Origin: Lachancea dasiensis
Taxonomy: Eukaryota; Ascomycota; Saccharomycetes; Saccharomycetales; Saccharomycetaceae
Direction of reading: 5' to 3'
Length of the DNA: 64,000 bases
Assembly: GCA_900074725.1 (NCBI GenBank)
Contig: LT598455.1
Span: 1,117,802-1,181,801, forward strand
Shown piece after piece: positions 27,408-38,200 of this stretch (its first letter is position 1; every line of letters begins with the position of its first letter). The notes below the pieces were generated by a model that worked only from the letters and a program-made list of their open reading frames with translations, had not been told where the DNA came from and made no database searches. Made by a program: the position numbers and the translations under genes.

Positions 27408-30053
27408 TTATTTTACGACAAAACTTACGACCTTACCTTTCATAATTGTGTTCTTCACCTCCCTTCCAGCAAGATATTTTCGACCCTCGGGCAAGTCGAG
27501 TAGTGTTTTTATAGCGGACTCGCGATCTTCAATGAAGGTCTTTTCCGCCAAGTGAGTGAACCGCATTTTACCGTTTATGACAATTTGATACTTGACAAGG
27601 CTAGATTCACGAACACCTTGTAAAGTTGGCCATTCATATGGCGTCCATTTCCACTTTAAATTACTCCGAATCTTTTCACTAGCTTCCTCGGCAACAGACG
27701 GTACTACAGGATATATTGTAGTTATGAGTGTTTTTAGAGATTGCATGATCAAATCTAGGTTGACGTTGTTCGACTTTAAACCTAATTCAATTACTTTTGT
27801 AAGCTTCATGTAATCGGAAATAACTGTATTGAGTGACAGAGTGTCTTTAAAGGATGACGTAATGCCCTCTAAAAGCTGCTGTACTTCATTGTGAAACTTA
27901 AGATCGTGTTTGTTCAGATGAGGATAAGCAGAATTATCCTCTGTGAATCCATATGGCATTGTAGTGACAGTTTGCGTGAGGTTAAGTACTCTAGCCAGCC
28001 AGCGCTCAATCCCAACTATCTTGCTTTCATCCCAACTCAAGACATCAGCGATGGGTGCCTGGAAAAGGATATGCGCCCTCGTTGCATCAGCGCCATGCAG
28101 TTTTATGCATTCATCTGGATCTGCACCGTTATATTTGGACTTTGACATCTTTTCATAGGTTACGAGGGGTTTTTGCCCTGTAGCCTTGATGAAAACATCG
28201 GATCCTTCGGCTTTTTCTATCTCATCCGATTTAAGGAACCTGCCCGTCAAAGGGTCAATATATGTTTTTCCGTGCACCATACCCTGGGTAACAAGCCTCT
28301 TAAAAGGTTCACCCTTGCCCTGAGTATGATCCCATTTTCCAATAGAGGCTAGAAATTTCGATATAAACCTTGAATAAAGCAGATGCAAAATTGCGTGCTC
28401 GATACCGCCAATGTAAAGATCTACCGGTAAGTTTTTATTGGCAACTTCCGAGCTGAATGGTTCGCTAGAATTTTTGGGATCGGTATAACGGAAGAAATAC
28501 CACGAACTGTCCATAAATGTGTCCATGGTATCAGTTTCTCTCTTGGCAGCATTCCCACATGAAGGACATGTAGTATGTACAAACGTGCTCATGTCCTTTA
28601 AGGGATTCCCTTTGGTGGCCAAACGGTCAACTTTGGGCAAGAGAACTGGCAGATCCTCTTTTGGAACGGCGACTGGGCCACATGAGTCACAGTGAATGAT
28701 CGGAATAGGTGCCCCCCAGTATCTTTGTCGACTAATCAACCAATCTCTTAATTTGTAAGTAACAACCGGCCTGCCACGCCCAATCTCCTCGAGTTTTTTT
28801 GATATCCGTGTAGCAGCCGCTTCAACCTCCATACCTGCAAATTCCGCAGCGCCGAGTCCCAAAAAGCCACGTTTGTCCGTATATGGGAGCACCAAATATT
28901 CAGACTTCTCATTTTTGTCAGGAAATATTGTTGCCTTCGGGCTTATCTGTGGCATGTTTTGCTTCCAGAAAGCATAATCCCTCTCATCGTGAGCTGGGCA
29001 GCCCATTACTGCACCGTGGCCGTAACCGCTTAAAACATATGGTGCTACAAATATTGGTAAGTCGAACTCACTAACAAAAGGATTCTGTGCGGATAAACCT
29101 TTCAGAAGAAAACCTCGTTTTGAATCATTCAGCAGAGTCTTGGACTCTTCAATGAATGCCTTTAACTCGGGGTCTGCCTTTAAAAACTCTGAAATCAACG
29201 GGTGGTCGAGGGCTAGTGCGATGTACTGAACGCTGAAGAGCGTCTCGACTCGAGTTGTGAAAACCTTCAATTGTTCTGATCCTTTCACCGATAGCTTGAA
29301 GCCAATTTCGGTGCCATGTGATTCTCCGATCCAATTCTTCTGCATGGTTTTAACATTCTGGGGCCAGTCCTTCAGCAGATCCAGGTCCTTTTCCAAGTCA
29401 TGAGCAAACTTAGTAATTCCCAGAAACCATTGAGTTAAGTTGCGCTTCTCTACCACAGCACCCGACCTCCATGACCTGCCTTGGGCATCAACTTGCTCAT
29501 TAGCAAGTACTGTCTGGTCTACTGGATCCCAATTAATTTCTGCATTCTTTTGATACGCCATTCCATGTTTAAAAAGCTCAAGAAATATCTCTTGCGTGAA
29601 TTTGTAATAATCGGGACTGCAGGTTGTTACCTCACGGTCCCAATCAAAATTTGCTAGCATTGTCCCGAGCTGTTCTTTCATTTTGGCGATATTTTGGGCA
29701 GTCCAGACAGCTGGGTCTATCTGTCGTTCAATAGCAGCGTTTTCAGCAGGAAGTCCGAAAGCATCCCATCCCATAGGGTGTACCACGTAATAGCCATTCA
29801 GTCGATAAAAACGATTTAGCGCATCCGTAATTGTATAGACTCGCAAGTGTCCTATATGCAATGATCCTGATGGATATGGAAACTGAGACAGGACATACAT
29901 CTTCTTGTCCTTGGCCGGCATGCTGGAATGTGGAACACCTTGCAAAACTTTGGACTTCCATTTGTTACCGATATCGATCAAGCTAACCTCTTGGTGTGAC
30001 ATTTTGCTGTAAGATCTTCGTAGACATGACGGGAGTAATCTTTCAAGACCCAT
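27408..30053 (-). CDS. NAM2: Mitochondrial leucyl-tRNA synthetase Nam2
   Basis: Nam2 charges mitochondrial tRNA-Leu and, in S. cerevisiae, also helps splice group I introns with the maturase bI4. The 881-residue product starts with a short basic, Arg/Ser-rich leader (LERLLPSCLRRSYSK) fitting mitochondrial import. The class I catalytic motifs are HIGH at 66-69 and KMSKS at 635-639. Two CxxC pairs, CDSC (455-458) and CPSC (496-499), form a zinc site. The CP1 editing domain is recognisable from TTRVETLF (266-273) and GAVMGCPAHDERD (347-359), where Asp356 is the conserved editing residue. WGAPIPIIHCDSCGP and DTFMDSSWYFFRYTDPKN are further leucyl-specific stretches. The gene lies between CTF3 and SMC6 as in S. 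cerevisiae. Confidence 0.97.
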   Translation of the reverse strand: MGLERLLPSCLRRSYSKMSHQEVSLIDIGNKWKSKVLQGVPHSSMPAKDKKMYVLSQFPYPSGSLHIGHLRVYTITDALNRFYRLNGYYVVHPMGWDAFGLPAENAAIERQIDPAVWTAQNIAKMKEQLGTMLANFDWDREVTTCSPDYYKFTQEIFLELFKHGMAYQKNAEINWDPVDQTVLANEQVDAQGRSWRSGAVVEKRNLTQWFLGITKFAHDLEKDLDLLKDWPQNVKTMQKNWIGESHGTEIGFKLSVKGSEQLKVFTTRVETLFSVQYIALALDHPLISEFLKADPELKAFIEESKTLLNDSKRGFLLKGLSAQNPFVSEFDLPIFVAPYVLSGYGHGAVMGCPAHDERDYAFWKQNMPQISPKATIFPDKNEKSEYLVLPYTDKRGFLGLGAAEFAGMEVEAAATRISKKLEEIGRGRPVVTYKLRDWLISRQRYWGAPIPIIHCDSCGPVAVPKEDLPVLLPKVDRLATKGNPLKDMSTFVHTTCPSCGNAAKRETDTMDTFMDSSWYFFRYTDPKNSSEPFSSEVANKNLPVDLYIGGIEHAILHLLYSRFISKFLASIGKWDHTQGKGEPFKRLVTQGMVHGKTYIDPLTGRFLKSDEIEKAEGSDVFIKATGQKPLVTYEKMSKSKYNGADPDECIKLHGADATRAHILFQAPIADVLSWDESKIVGIERWLARVLNLTQTVTTMPYGFTEDNSAYPHLNKHDLKFHNEVQQLLEGITSSFKDTLSLNTVISDYMKLTKVIELGLKSNNVNLDLIMQSLKTLITTIYPVVPSVAEEASEKIRSNLKWKWTPYEWPTLQGVRESSLVKYQIVINGKMRFTHLAEKTFIEDRESAIKTLLDLPEGRKYLAGREVKNTIMKGKVVSFVVK

Positions 30054-31816
30054 TGACCCTGGATTGAGCTCGTCACCGCCTTGAAGGTTGGCTGTAACTG
30101 GGCCTTATGTTAACAGTCGGTTGAAATGAGATCACGACATTAGTATTTTTTTTCGCTCTTTAATTAATATGATCAGTAAACCATTGTGCAGAAGCTGTGG
30201 ACACCAATTGGTTTGTCACTACATGTTATGATCTTTGATGCATTCTGTAACGCGTGGAAATATTTGTCCATGAGTCCTCGTTCTATTGTGTAGCATCGAT
30301 ATTCTTGATGGAGAAGTCTGAAATGAGCTTTATCGTAGTACATTATTCCTCCAATGACAGCCAAACTTGTGTTCATCTCGTTCTCCTCACATATCATGAG
30401 CGGTCTTAAAACCACCAAACAGTAGTGATCTAGTGTTCTTTAAATACCGCTGATGGTGATCATCAACCTAGTGTCGTTATGGTACTAAGTGATAGAAGCA
30501 ACGTCAGTATAACTAGAATTTACAAGTTGAGTAATCAAGCAGTGGGTTCTTGAGAAACATGAGATTCCAAGGCCATGCATCTCAATTACCTAGCAGCCCA
30601 GCAATACGTATATTGGATGCAAGGTTTTCCCGGTCTAACTGTAGTCAGATTTATTGCCCAAAAATTCACGGGGAGACCGCCAGATGTCGCTGCATAAGCA
30701 TCAGCTATGATATCAGACATTCGAAGTATTGTTCACGATGTCTTGAACAAGCTGAAAGGTGTTTCAGTAAATTAACATAAAAGCAGGAATTGACCTTTGA
30801 ATTCGATTATCTCTGTTTCCTGCCATTTCCATATGCAATCATGCAGTGACTATTCTTCAGAAAATCTTTGAGCGTGGGCAAGTCCAAATGCGCAAGAGCA
30901 TTGCTCCTGTATCTAATTTCACAAAAAACTCACAGGAGAAAATTAGCTATCTTTGTGAAGAGTCGATGAAGTAATTTCTTTGACTTGGTATTAACCAACA
31001 TTGTGGAACAGCTACCTTTGGACAACCATTGCCATACTATATCCAATCACCTCGCTCCCTGGTGCCCGGTGTATTTTGAGCGGTAGCGAGAAGAACATTT
31101 CATTGCAGTCCCGATAGCCTTACATGTTGGAGCGAGTCAGCGTCGGCAGTAGTTACGTCCGTTCGTCGTTCGTTCAAATTGTTGATAGACATCGTGTATA
31201 ATACTCTGAGTACTTGAAAATACATCCTGTGTTTGCAAAGCGACTTATGGTTATTTCTCTGTGATAATTTGGGCTATATTCCAAGTCCATATTTGGGACA
31301 TAGAGATGGTATATATACAAAATTCTGACGGGAAGAATACGGTTGAATTAGGCTCGATGATCCAACAATTGAATCCAGCAGATAAAGTTTTTGGGTTGTT
31401 GGATGGTTGAAATGGCTGGCCAAGGCCATTCTGTGCAATCGCTGTTCTTCTGAATCCCATTGGTTCCAAATTCTTGTTATACTGGCGTCGCCAATATCAC
31501 TTCGTACTATACTGGCACTCGGTAGATGGGTGCCATTATGCAACACGATGCTATCCAAACAGTACTAGAGCACTACCACTCGGTAGCTCTGATATTATAA
31601 CTCAAGCAAGATCACTCTCTTGTTGTGAGATCGATGGGCGCCATTTGCTAAAGTCACTTAAATCGATACTAAGGCCAAAAGTTAGCCATTAGTTACAAAC
31701 GTACTCATCAAAATGGATTCGCGCACTATCGGCTGTTCTCATTGTAACGGTAATAATAACAATAACAAATGCTGTCGCGATATTCGTGATGTCCATCCTT
31801 TACCCATTGGCGGAGA
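30054..31816. other. Unusually long divergent region NAM2/SMC6, no recognised gene
   Basis: At 1763 bp this is the longest gene-free stretch in the window, although NAM2 and SMC6 are direct neighbours in S. cerevisiae. An MCB box, ACGCGT, lies at 30250-30255, nearer to NAM2 than to SMC6. Two small ATG-started frames of unknown meaning are present: minus strand 30173-30397 (74 residues) and plus strand 30559-30780 (73 residues, with seven Cys including CRC and CSRC). Neither resembles a family I know. Short frames on both strands at 31.25-31.70 kb look like chance. A tRNA was looked for and not found; a less conserved non-coding RNA cannot be excluded by eye. Confidence 0.5.
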
Positions 31817-31826
31817 ATGGACCTAG
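31713..31826 (+). other. Upstream ORF overlapping the SMC6 start
   Basis: An ATG 104 bp before the SMC6 ATG opens a 37-codon frame that includes five consecutive Asn codons and ends at TAG a few bases inside SMC6, in another frame. If it lies in the mRNA leader it would lower SMC6 translation. No transcript start is known, so it may lie upstream of the mRNA. Confidence 0.3.
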
Positions 31827-34800
31827 AATCACCAGCATCCTCGGGACATGGTGGTAAACGACCTGCATCAGACGTTGATACCGATCTGCGCTCCTTGGTC
31901 CAAACGATGACGCCAGAAAGCATCGAAAGACCAAGGAAACGAGCCAGGCATCTGATGCCGATGACGCAGTTGGATACTCAAAGCACCAACAATGACGACC
32001 CTCAAAATCCCAACTGGCTCCCACCTGGTAATGTTAAACGTGTGAAGCTTCGAAATTTCATGTGCCACGAAAACTTCGAACTAGACCTGGGCCCACGATT
32101 GAACTTTATCGTCGGGAAAAACGGCAGTGGCAAAAGCGCTGTGTTGACGGCTATCACCATAGGTCTGGGAGCAAAGGCCACGGACACGAACAGAGGATCT
32201 AGCTTGAAGGATTTGATTCGCGAAGGATGTCGTTCTTCGAAAATTGTACTAGTTCTCAATAACGCAGGGTACGGGGGGTACCAACAACAAACATACGGAT
32301 CTGAAATAACAATCGAGCGCACCATAAAAAAGGATGGCCCAGCAACTTTTAGCGTGAAGGATGAAAGTGGGAAGGAAATTTCGAGTAAGAAACGTGATTT
32401 GCAAGCTATCGTGGATTACTTTGCAATTCCTGTCATGAATCCCATGTGCTTCCTGTCACAGGATGCCGCCAGATCATTTCTTACTGCTAGTTCACCTGCT
32501 GACAGGTACAAGCATTTCATGAGGGGAACGCTGTTGGAAGACACGGAGAACAACTTGAATCGCGCAGTCGAAACTGCTATAAGCGCGCAAAACAATTTGA
32601 ACTTTCATGCCAAAAACATCAAAGCGCTGCGACGGGAATACGAAGATTCAAAGCGACTATTAAAGGAGATAAGTGCTAACCACGATTTAAACAGACGCAA
32701 GAAGGCATTACAAGGCAAGTTATTGTGGCTGAGTGTGGTGGAAAACGAAAATTCATATGACAAACTTCAACACAACTGCTCAGAACTCCAAAATAAAATC
32801 CAAGAAATCGAGAATAAAGTAGGTAGGAAGCAGGACAGCATTGAGCGTCTTATAACGGACCAAACAGCCGTGGAGCAGGAACTAGAACGCGCTCTAAACA
32901 CATGGCAAGACCAGAAACGCGCATACGATGATGCAAGGCATGGAGTTAATCAAGTAAAGCTGGAATTCGAAACCCAAAAACAAAACCGTTCGGAGACGGC
33001 CAAACTCATTGAGGAGGCAAAGGCTAAGATTAGCGCTTGTGAGGATACTATTAAAAGATTCGAAGAGTCAAGAAGATTGCAATTAGGAGGCGATCGAAAG
33101 CAACTCCTCAAAGAAGCCGAGCACTTCAGAGATAAAATAGAACAACAAAAGAAGGTTCGCTCCGATTACGGCCTCAAACTGCAAAAACTTTTAGATGATC
33201 AACGAAATATCGAAAAACGCCGCGATACTGAGATTGCAGCAATAGCCAGTGCAATGAGACATCACCAGGAAGAACTCAAAAGGGTTCGTAGCGGAGACAA
33301 TAATTTTTTAGCCAACTTCGATCGAAATATGGAGAAAGTTGTCCAGGCGATACAGGCCAACATTAAAAGGTTTTCAGCAGCTCCAATAGGACCACTTGGA
33401 GCGTATGTGACAATAAGGAACGAATACAAGGAATGGACGAGGTCGATACAGGCTTACTTGGGCCCTACATTGAATGCCTTTATTGTTGCTAATGGCGAAG
33501 ATAATGCTCTCTTGAAACAAATTTTTCATAACTGCGGGCTGCGTCTCAAGGCCCCAGTAATTACTTATAAGCCATATGCCTTTGATTATACATCTGGGAA
33601 AGCCAAAACGAAGTATCCGACTCTGATTGATGCTTTGGATTGCTCAGCGAATACCCGTTACCTGTTCATCGATCAAAATAGGATTGAAAAGGTCCTCCTG
33701 ATTAAGGACAAGGACGATGCTAGGAGATTTCTCGCTGAAAAGCCAGAAAATGTTAGTATGGCCCTATGTCGTTTGACAGATAACAGTGGCTTCCAATGTT
33801 CCTATAGACTCGCTTTTAGCATCAATTCGGTCGACTACGACTCAAATTTGAGAATACGAGCCAAGGCATCGTCAGAAGAAGTTACAACGTATTTGGAAAA
33901 GCTTATAGAACAGGAAAGAAAAAAGAACAAAGAGGCGGAGATTTCTTATAAAGAATCTGTTTCCAAGGTTCGCGATCAGATCGTTGCTATACGCAATCAA
34001 ATCAAACAGATCGAAGATGACATTGCAGTAGATGGAAGGAAGGAAGCGAGTTTGCGTTTAGAGCTTGAAAAGGAGGTTGACACCGGCATTTGTGTTCAAG
34101 CGGAAGCCGACATAAAATCTTACGAGGAAGCGATCACAAGCTACTTGCTGACCATCGCCGATATTGATAAAAAATTGGATGAGATCGGTCAAAGAGGACA
34201 ACCCTTGAAGCAGATTTTGAATGAAACGAAGGCCAGTGTCCAGGCGGCAGATGACGCTTTGAGTAATTTACGAAATTCAATTTCGTCAAGGTCATCAAAA
34301 TTAGAGCAGTTGAACGATGACGTCAAGTACTACCGAGAGAAGCTGGACAATTACCACATGAAGTTAGAAAGCACAAGGACGAAATCTGGCGAATTTCGAG
34401 AAGGTATTCAAGAGCAGATTTCAAATGCCGAGGTTTACTGTCGTAGGGAAGTCGCCTTCGCAGCAGATATGCCAGAGTCAATAGATGATACTAAATCGGA
34501 AATTGAGAGAGTTTCACAACAGATCAATAGGGCTGAGGAGAGGGTGGGGCTATCACAGGATGAAATCATGGCACTCTTCGAAAACTCCAAGTCCAAATAT
34601 AACAATGCTGTTACTAAATATGCAGAGATCGAAACTGCGATCAAGCAAGTTAATGACTCTATTAAAAGACGTTTACAATCATTAAGTTATGCAAAGGCTG
34701 ATACCTGCGGCACAGCAGACCTTGATTTCAAAGAATCGTTGCGTTTCAGAAATTTATCAGGAGGGCTCAACTTTGACTTCAATAAGAAGACGTTGAACAT

Positions 34801-35137
34801 GCTTCTCAAAACACCGAACGACGAACAACCACGAAATGTTGACACTTTCTCTGGCGGAGAGAAGTCATTTGCTCAAACATCGCTGTTACTTGCCACGTGG
34901 AGACCAATGCGGTCCAGAGTTATTGCATTAGACGAATTTGACGTATTTATGGACCAAATTTACCGCGAGATTGGATCAAAGTTGATTATGACAAAGTTAT
35001 CTAAGGAAGAACGAACTCAAACAATTATAATTACCCCGCAAGACATTGGAAAGATTGCTAATTTTGACGATCCAGGGATAAGAATACATAAAATGAATGA
35101 TCCGGAAAGGGCAAATAACTCAGGCGCACGAGCTTGA
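31817..35137 (+). CDS. SMC6: Smc6, SMC5/6 complex ATPase
   Basis: Smc6 pairs with Smc5 in the ring-shaped complex that resolves recombination and replication intermediates in the nucleus. The 1106-residue protein has the full SMC layout. The N-terminal ATPase half starts KLRNFMCHENFELDLGPRLN, with Walker A GKNGSGKS at 100-107 and SNP-MCFLSQDAARSFLTAS-like sequence (here MNPMCFLSQDAARSF). Long coiled coils run from about residue 220 to 460 and 680 to 950. The hinge lies between them, with IGPLGAYVTIRNEYKEWTRS at its start. The C-terminal ATPase half has signature TFSGGEKSFAQ near 1008 and Walker B VIALDEFDVFMD near 1033. The first 70 residues are variable, with a basic patch (RPRKRARH) that could be a nuclear signal. 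It is convergent with USO1. Confidence 0.97.
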   Translation: MDLESPASSGHGGKRPASDVDTDLRSLVQTMTPESIERPRKRARHLMPMTQLDTQSTNNDDPQNPNWLPPGNVKRVKLRNFMCHENFELDLGPRLNFIVGKNGSGKSAVLTAITIGLGAKATDTNRGSSLKDLIREGCRSSKIVLVLNNAGYGGYQQQTYGSEITIERTIKKDGPATFSVKDESGKEISSKKRDLQAIVDYFAIPVMNPMCFLSQDAARSFLTASSPADRYKHFMRGTLLEDTENNLNRAVETAISAQNNLNFHAKNIKALRREYEDSKRLLKEISANHDLNRRKKALQGKLLWLSVVENENSYDKLQHNCSELQNKIQEIENKVGRKQDSIERLITDQTAVEQELERALNTWQDQKRAYDDARHGVNQVKLEFETQKQNRSETAKLIEEAKAKISACEDTIKRFEESRRLQLGGDRKQLLKEAEHFRDKIEQQKKVRSDYGLKLQKLLDDQRNIEKRRDTEIAAIASAMRHHQEELKRVRSGDNNFLANFDRNMEKVVQAIQANIKRFSAAPIGPLGAYVTIRNEYKEWTRSIQAYLGPTLNAFIVANGEDNALLKQIFHNCGLRLKAPVITYKPYAFDYTSGKAKTKYPTLIDALDCSANTRYLFIDQNRIEKVLLIKDKDDARRFLAEKPENVSMALCRLTDNSGFQCSYRLAFSINSVDYDSNLRIRAKASSEEVTTYLEKLIEQERKKNKEAEISYKESVSKVRDQIVAIRNQIKQIEDDIAVDGRKEASLRLELEKEVDTGICVQAEADIKSYEEAITSYLLTIADIDKKLDEIGQRGQPLKQILNETKASVQAADDALSNLRNSISSRSSKLEQLNDDVKYYREKLDNYHMKLESTRTKSGEFREGIQEQISNAEVYCRREVAFAADMPESIDDTKSEIERVSQQINRAEERVGLSQDEIMALFENSKSKYNNAVTKYAEIETAIKQVNDSIKRRLQSLSYAKADTCGTADLDFKESLRFRNLSGGLNFDFNKKTLNMLLKTPNDEQPRNVDTFSGGEKSFAQTSLLLATWRPMRSRVIALDEFDVFMDQIYREIGSKLIMTKLSKEERTQTIIITPQDIGKIANFDDPGIRIHKMNDPERANNSGARA

Positions 35138-35262
35138 TGATCAGTTGCGTTTCGATGACCTAAACACGACGTAGTTGATATACGTTATTGTATAACGAAT
35201 TCATTTTCTTACATACTTCATTCCAACAAAATAGGGTTAACTTCTGGCGTTCTTTTTGTTGT

Positions 35263-38200
35263 TTAATTTTTGATTTCATTGTCACCATCATCGTCATCTT
35301 CGTCGTGTTCATCTTCATCTTCATTGTCATCTTCATCGTCATCGCCATCGTCATCGTCGTCTTCATCGTCATCTGACGTGAAGTTAGTTCCCAGATCTTC
35401 AAGCTTATTGCGATATCTGCTATTCTTCTCGTCGAGCTCGGAAACTAGCAACATCAAATCATCTATCTCGCTTCTGTCTGTTCCAGCCTTCCAATTGCTC
35501 TTCTCGCGCTTTAATGCCTCAACTTCTGATCTCAAACTTGAAATAATAGATTCTTTTTCAGTCAGAATATTGGACTGTACAAGTTTCTGCTCTTGGTATT
35601 CATGTTGCTGACTTTTAAGTTCAGTAGAAAGATCATTGTTGAGCTGCTTTTCCCTCTCTAACTGTTTTTTATGCTCTTCATTTTCTTTTTCGACTTTTTC
35701 GAGCCTTGTGACAACTTCTTGATTTGATTTTTGGAGCTGCCCGTGTTGCCAAGACGATTGTTCTAAGTCCACAATATGAGCAGATTTACTCTTAAGCTCG
35801 TGACTCATATCCTGAAGTTCTGATGCTATTTGTTCAGAGCGAATTCGATTTTTGGCTGAATCTTCTTCCAATCTCAAGCGTTCTTCATTAGCAAGCTTTT
35901 GTATATTCTCCAGTTCAAGTTGCAAACCATCTTTTGTATGCTGCAATTCATCGCGTAACCGCGTTTCTTGAATGTCATGCTGTTGCTCTTGATTAGCAAC
36001 TCTAGACTCAAGACTTTCAACCATGGTCTCCAATGCCCGTATACTGTCATCTTTTTGAGAGAGAACCAAGCCCAAGTCTTTCAATTGAATCTTGTAATCT
36101 TCAAGTTGGGAGAGGTTTCTGGTCATTAACGCGCTATGTTTTTCGTCAATTGTTTGTTGAATCTCTTTCGCTTTAGACAACCTCGAAGCCATCTGCTCGA
36201 GCTCATTGGCACTATTAGCAGCTCTACTCTCAGCCCTTCTTAAGAGTTCGCTCATCTTTACATTTTCGCTTTCAGACTGCCCTAATTTTGTGTCCTTATC
36301 GTTTTGTAGAACTTCCAGTTGGCCCTCTAAACTACGAATTTTCCTCAAATATTCGCCAGCAACGCTGGCAGATCCCTCATCCATGGCTTCTCTCTCCTTT
36401 TCAAACTCTGCCTTTTTTACTTTGAGCGCGGCTTTCAGATTATCAATATCTTCTATTAAAGACTTTCTTTCTCTTTCAAATATTGTCTTTGAACTGCTGA
36501 GTTCATCTGCCGTAAACCTGCACTCGTCAGTCAATTTCCCTACTTCTATTTCAAGAGTCTCGATTGTATCATTTTTGACTTTCAGCTGCAACTCAGTTTT
36601 CGAAAGCTCTTCCTTCACTTGTAAGACGTTCGCTTGGATCTGTTCGTTGCCGGAACTGCTCTTCAGCAAATCTGAGCGCGCATGTTCCAGCTCCTTCTCT
36701 AGGCCGTTGCAGCGAGATTCTAGTTTTTCTGACTTCAAGGTGTTATTGTGAAGGTCGGTCTGGCAAGAAGCCAATTTTTCGGAGTCTTCGCTAGCTTTGG
36801 CGCTTAAACTCGATAACTCCACTGTAGCAAGTTTGAGTTTCTCCTCAAAATTTTTTATCAACCCATTAGATTGTATCTGAAACTTCTCTTTCGACTCTTC
36901 TGAATTGAGTAATTCAAGTTCCAGTGATTTCACTCTTTCTGAGCTGATGTTTTCCTTCTCCACATACTGACCAACTTGACTTTCAAAGCCTGCACGCTCC
37001 TCATTAAGTTTTTTCTCCAGTTCCTTGTAGTCATTAGTCAAATTTGAAATGATTCTTTCAGCCTCCTTTTTCCCAGCTTCTAGGTTTTCTTTGGTGAGTT
37101 GTAGACCGTTAAGTTCATCTTTCAAAGACACCAATTCCTCTTCCTTCTTTGTCTTCTCTTTCTGGGATGCCTTCAAATCGTTTTTGTACGATTGCGACAA
37201 TTGCAAGGCCTTCTCTAATTCGCTCGATTTCTCTTTGTAAGTAATTTGTAGAGCTCTGAGACCTTCGCCTAGAAGGCTAGTATGTTTGCGTAATTCTAAC
37301 ACCTCAGTTCTAAAGTTTACAGTGTGTGTCTTTAGATCCTTCAAGCCAAGGTTGAATGAGCCGAAACGCTTTTTCAACATTGAGTTCTCTTCAAAAAGCG
37401 CTTTATGGGCACTGCTAGCGGCGCTCCTTGACTTCTGTAGGCTCTCAATCTCTGCAATTGCATCTTTAACTTCACAGTGGAGGGAGGTATTCTTGTCCTG
37501 AAGCGAACCAACTTGAGTCTCTAAATGTGAAATTCTCTCTTTACTCTTCAAAGCAAGCTCATTGATTTCAGAAGACTTAGACTGGTTACCTTCACTAAGC
37601 TCCTTACATTTTTCTGCCATTTCTCTTAACTTGGCGGAGAGTTTAGATATCAAAGAATCCTGATTATCGATTTTTGATTTATAATCACTGCATTCGCTTT
37701 TAAGACTCTTCTTTTCATCTTGAAGCCCAACAATTTCTTTCTGCGCTTTTTCCAAATCGGACAGATGAATCGCAATCTTACTTTCTTTGTCTATTTGGGC
37801 TTCTTCACGCTTTTGTACTTCGGCTTTTAAGCGGTTGATTGTAGTATGCAGTTGTGCCTCGCTTTTTGCGGAATCACTTTTGAAGGCCTTGTGTTCCTTC
37901 GACAAAGAGAACAGCTCTCGGTTCATTTTGTTGATACCAGCTTCAGCATTTCTTTTCTCCTCCGAAATTTTGTTTAATTCAAGTTCCAGCCTTTCGACAG
38001 TGGAGTCTCTTTCAGAAAGATACTTTCCAAGTTCCTTCAACTTGCCTTCGCTTTTGACCTTGGCCAACTCGAGCTGAGCCTTCGTTACATTTAAGCCCTT
38101 CAATTGTTCGCTTAATGTAATTTGTTCGGATCGGAGTGTCTCAAGCTCCGAGCTGCTTTTTTTGAGATTGCTAATCGCCTCTTCTTTTTTTGCCTGGCAG

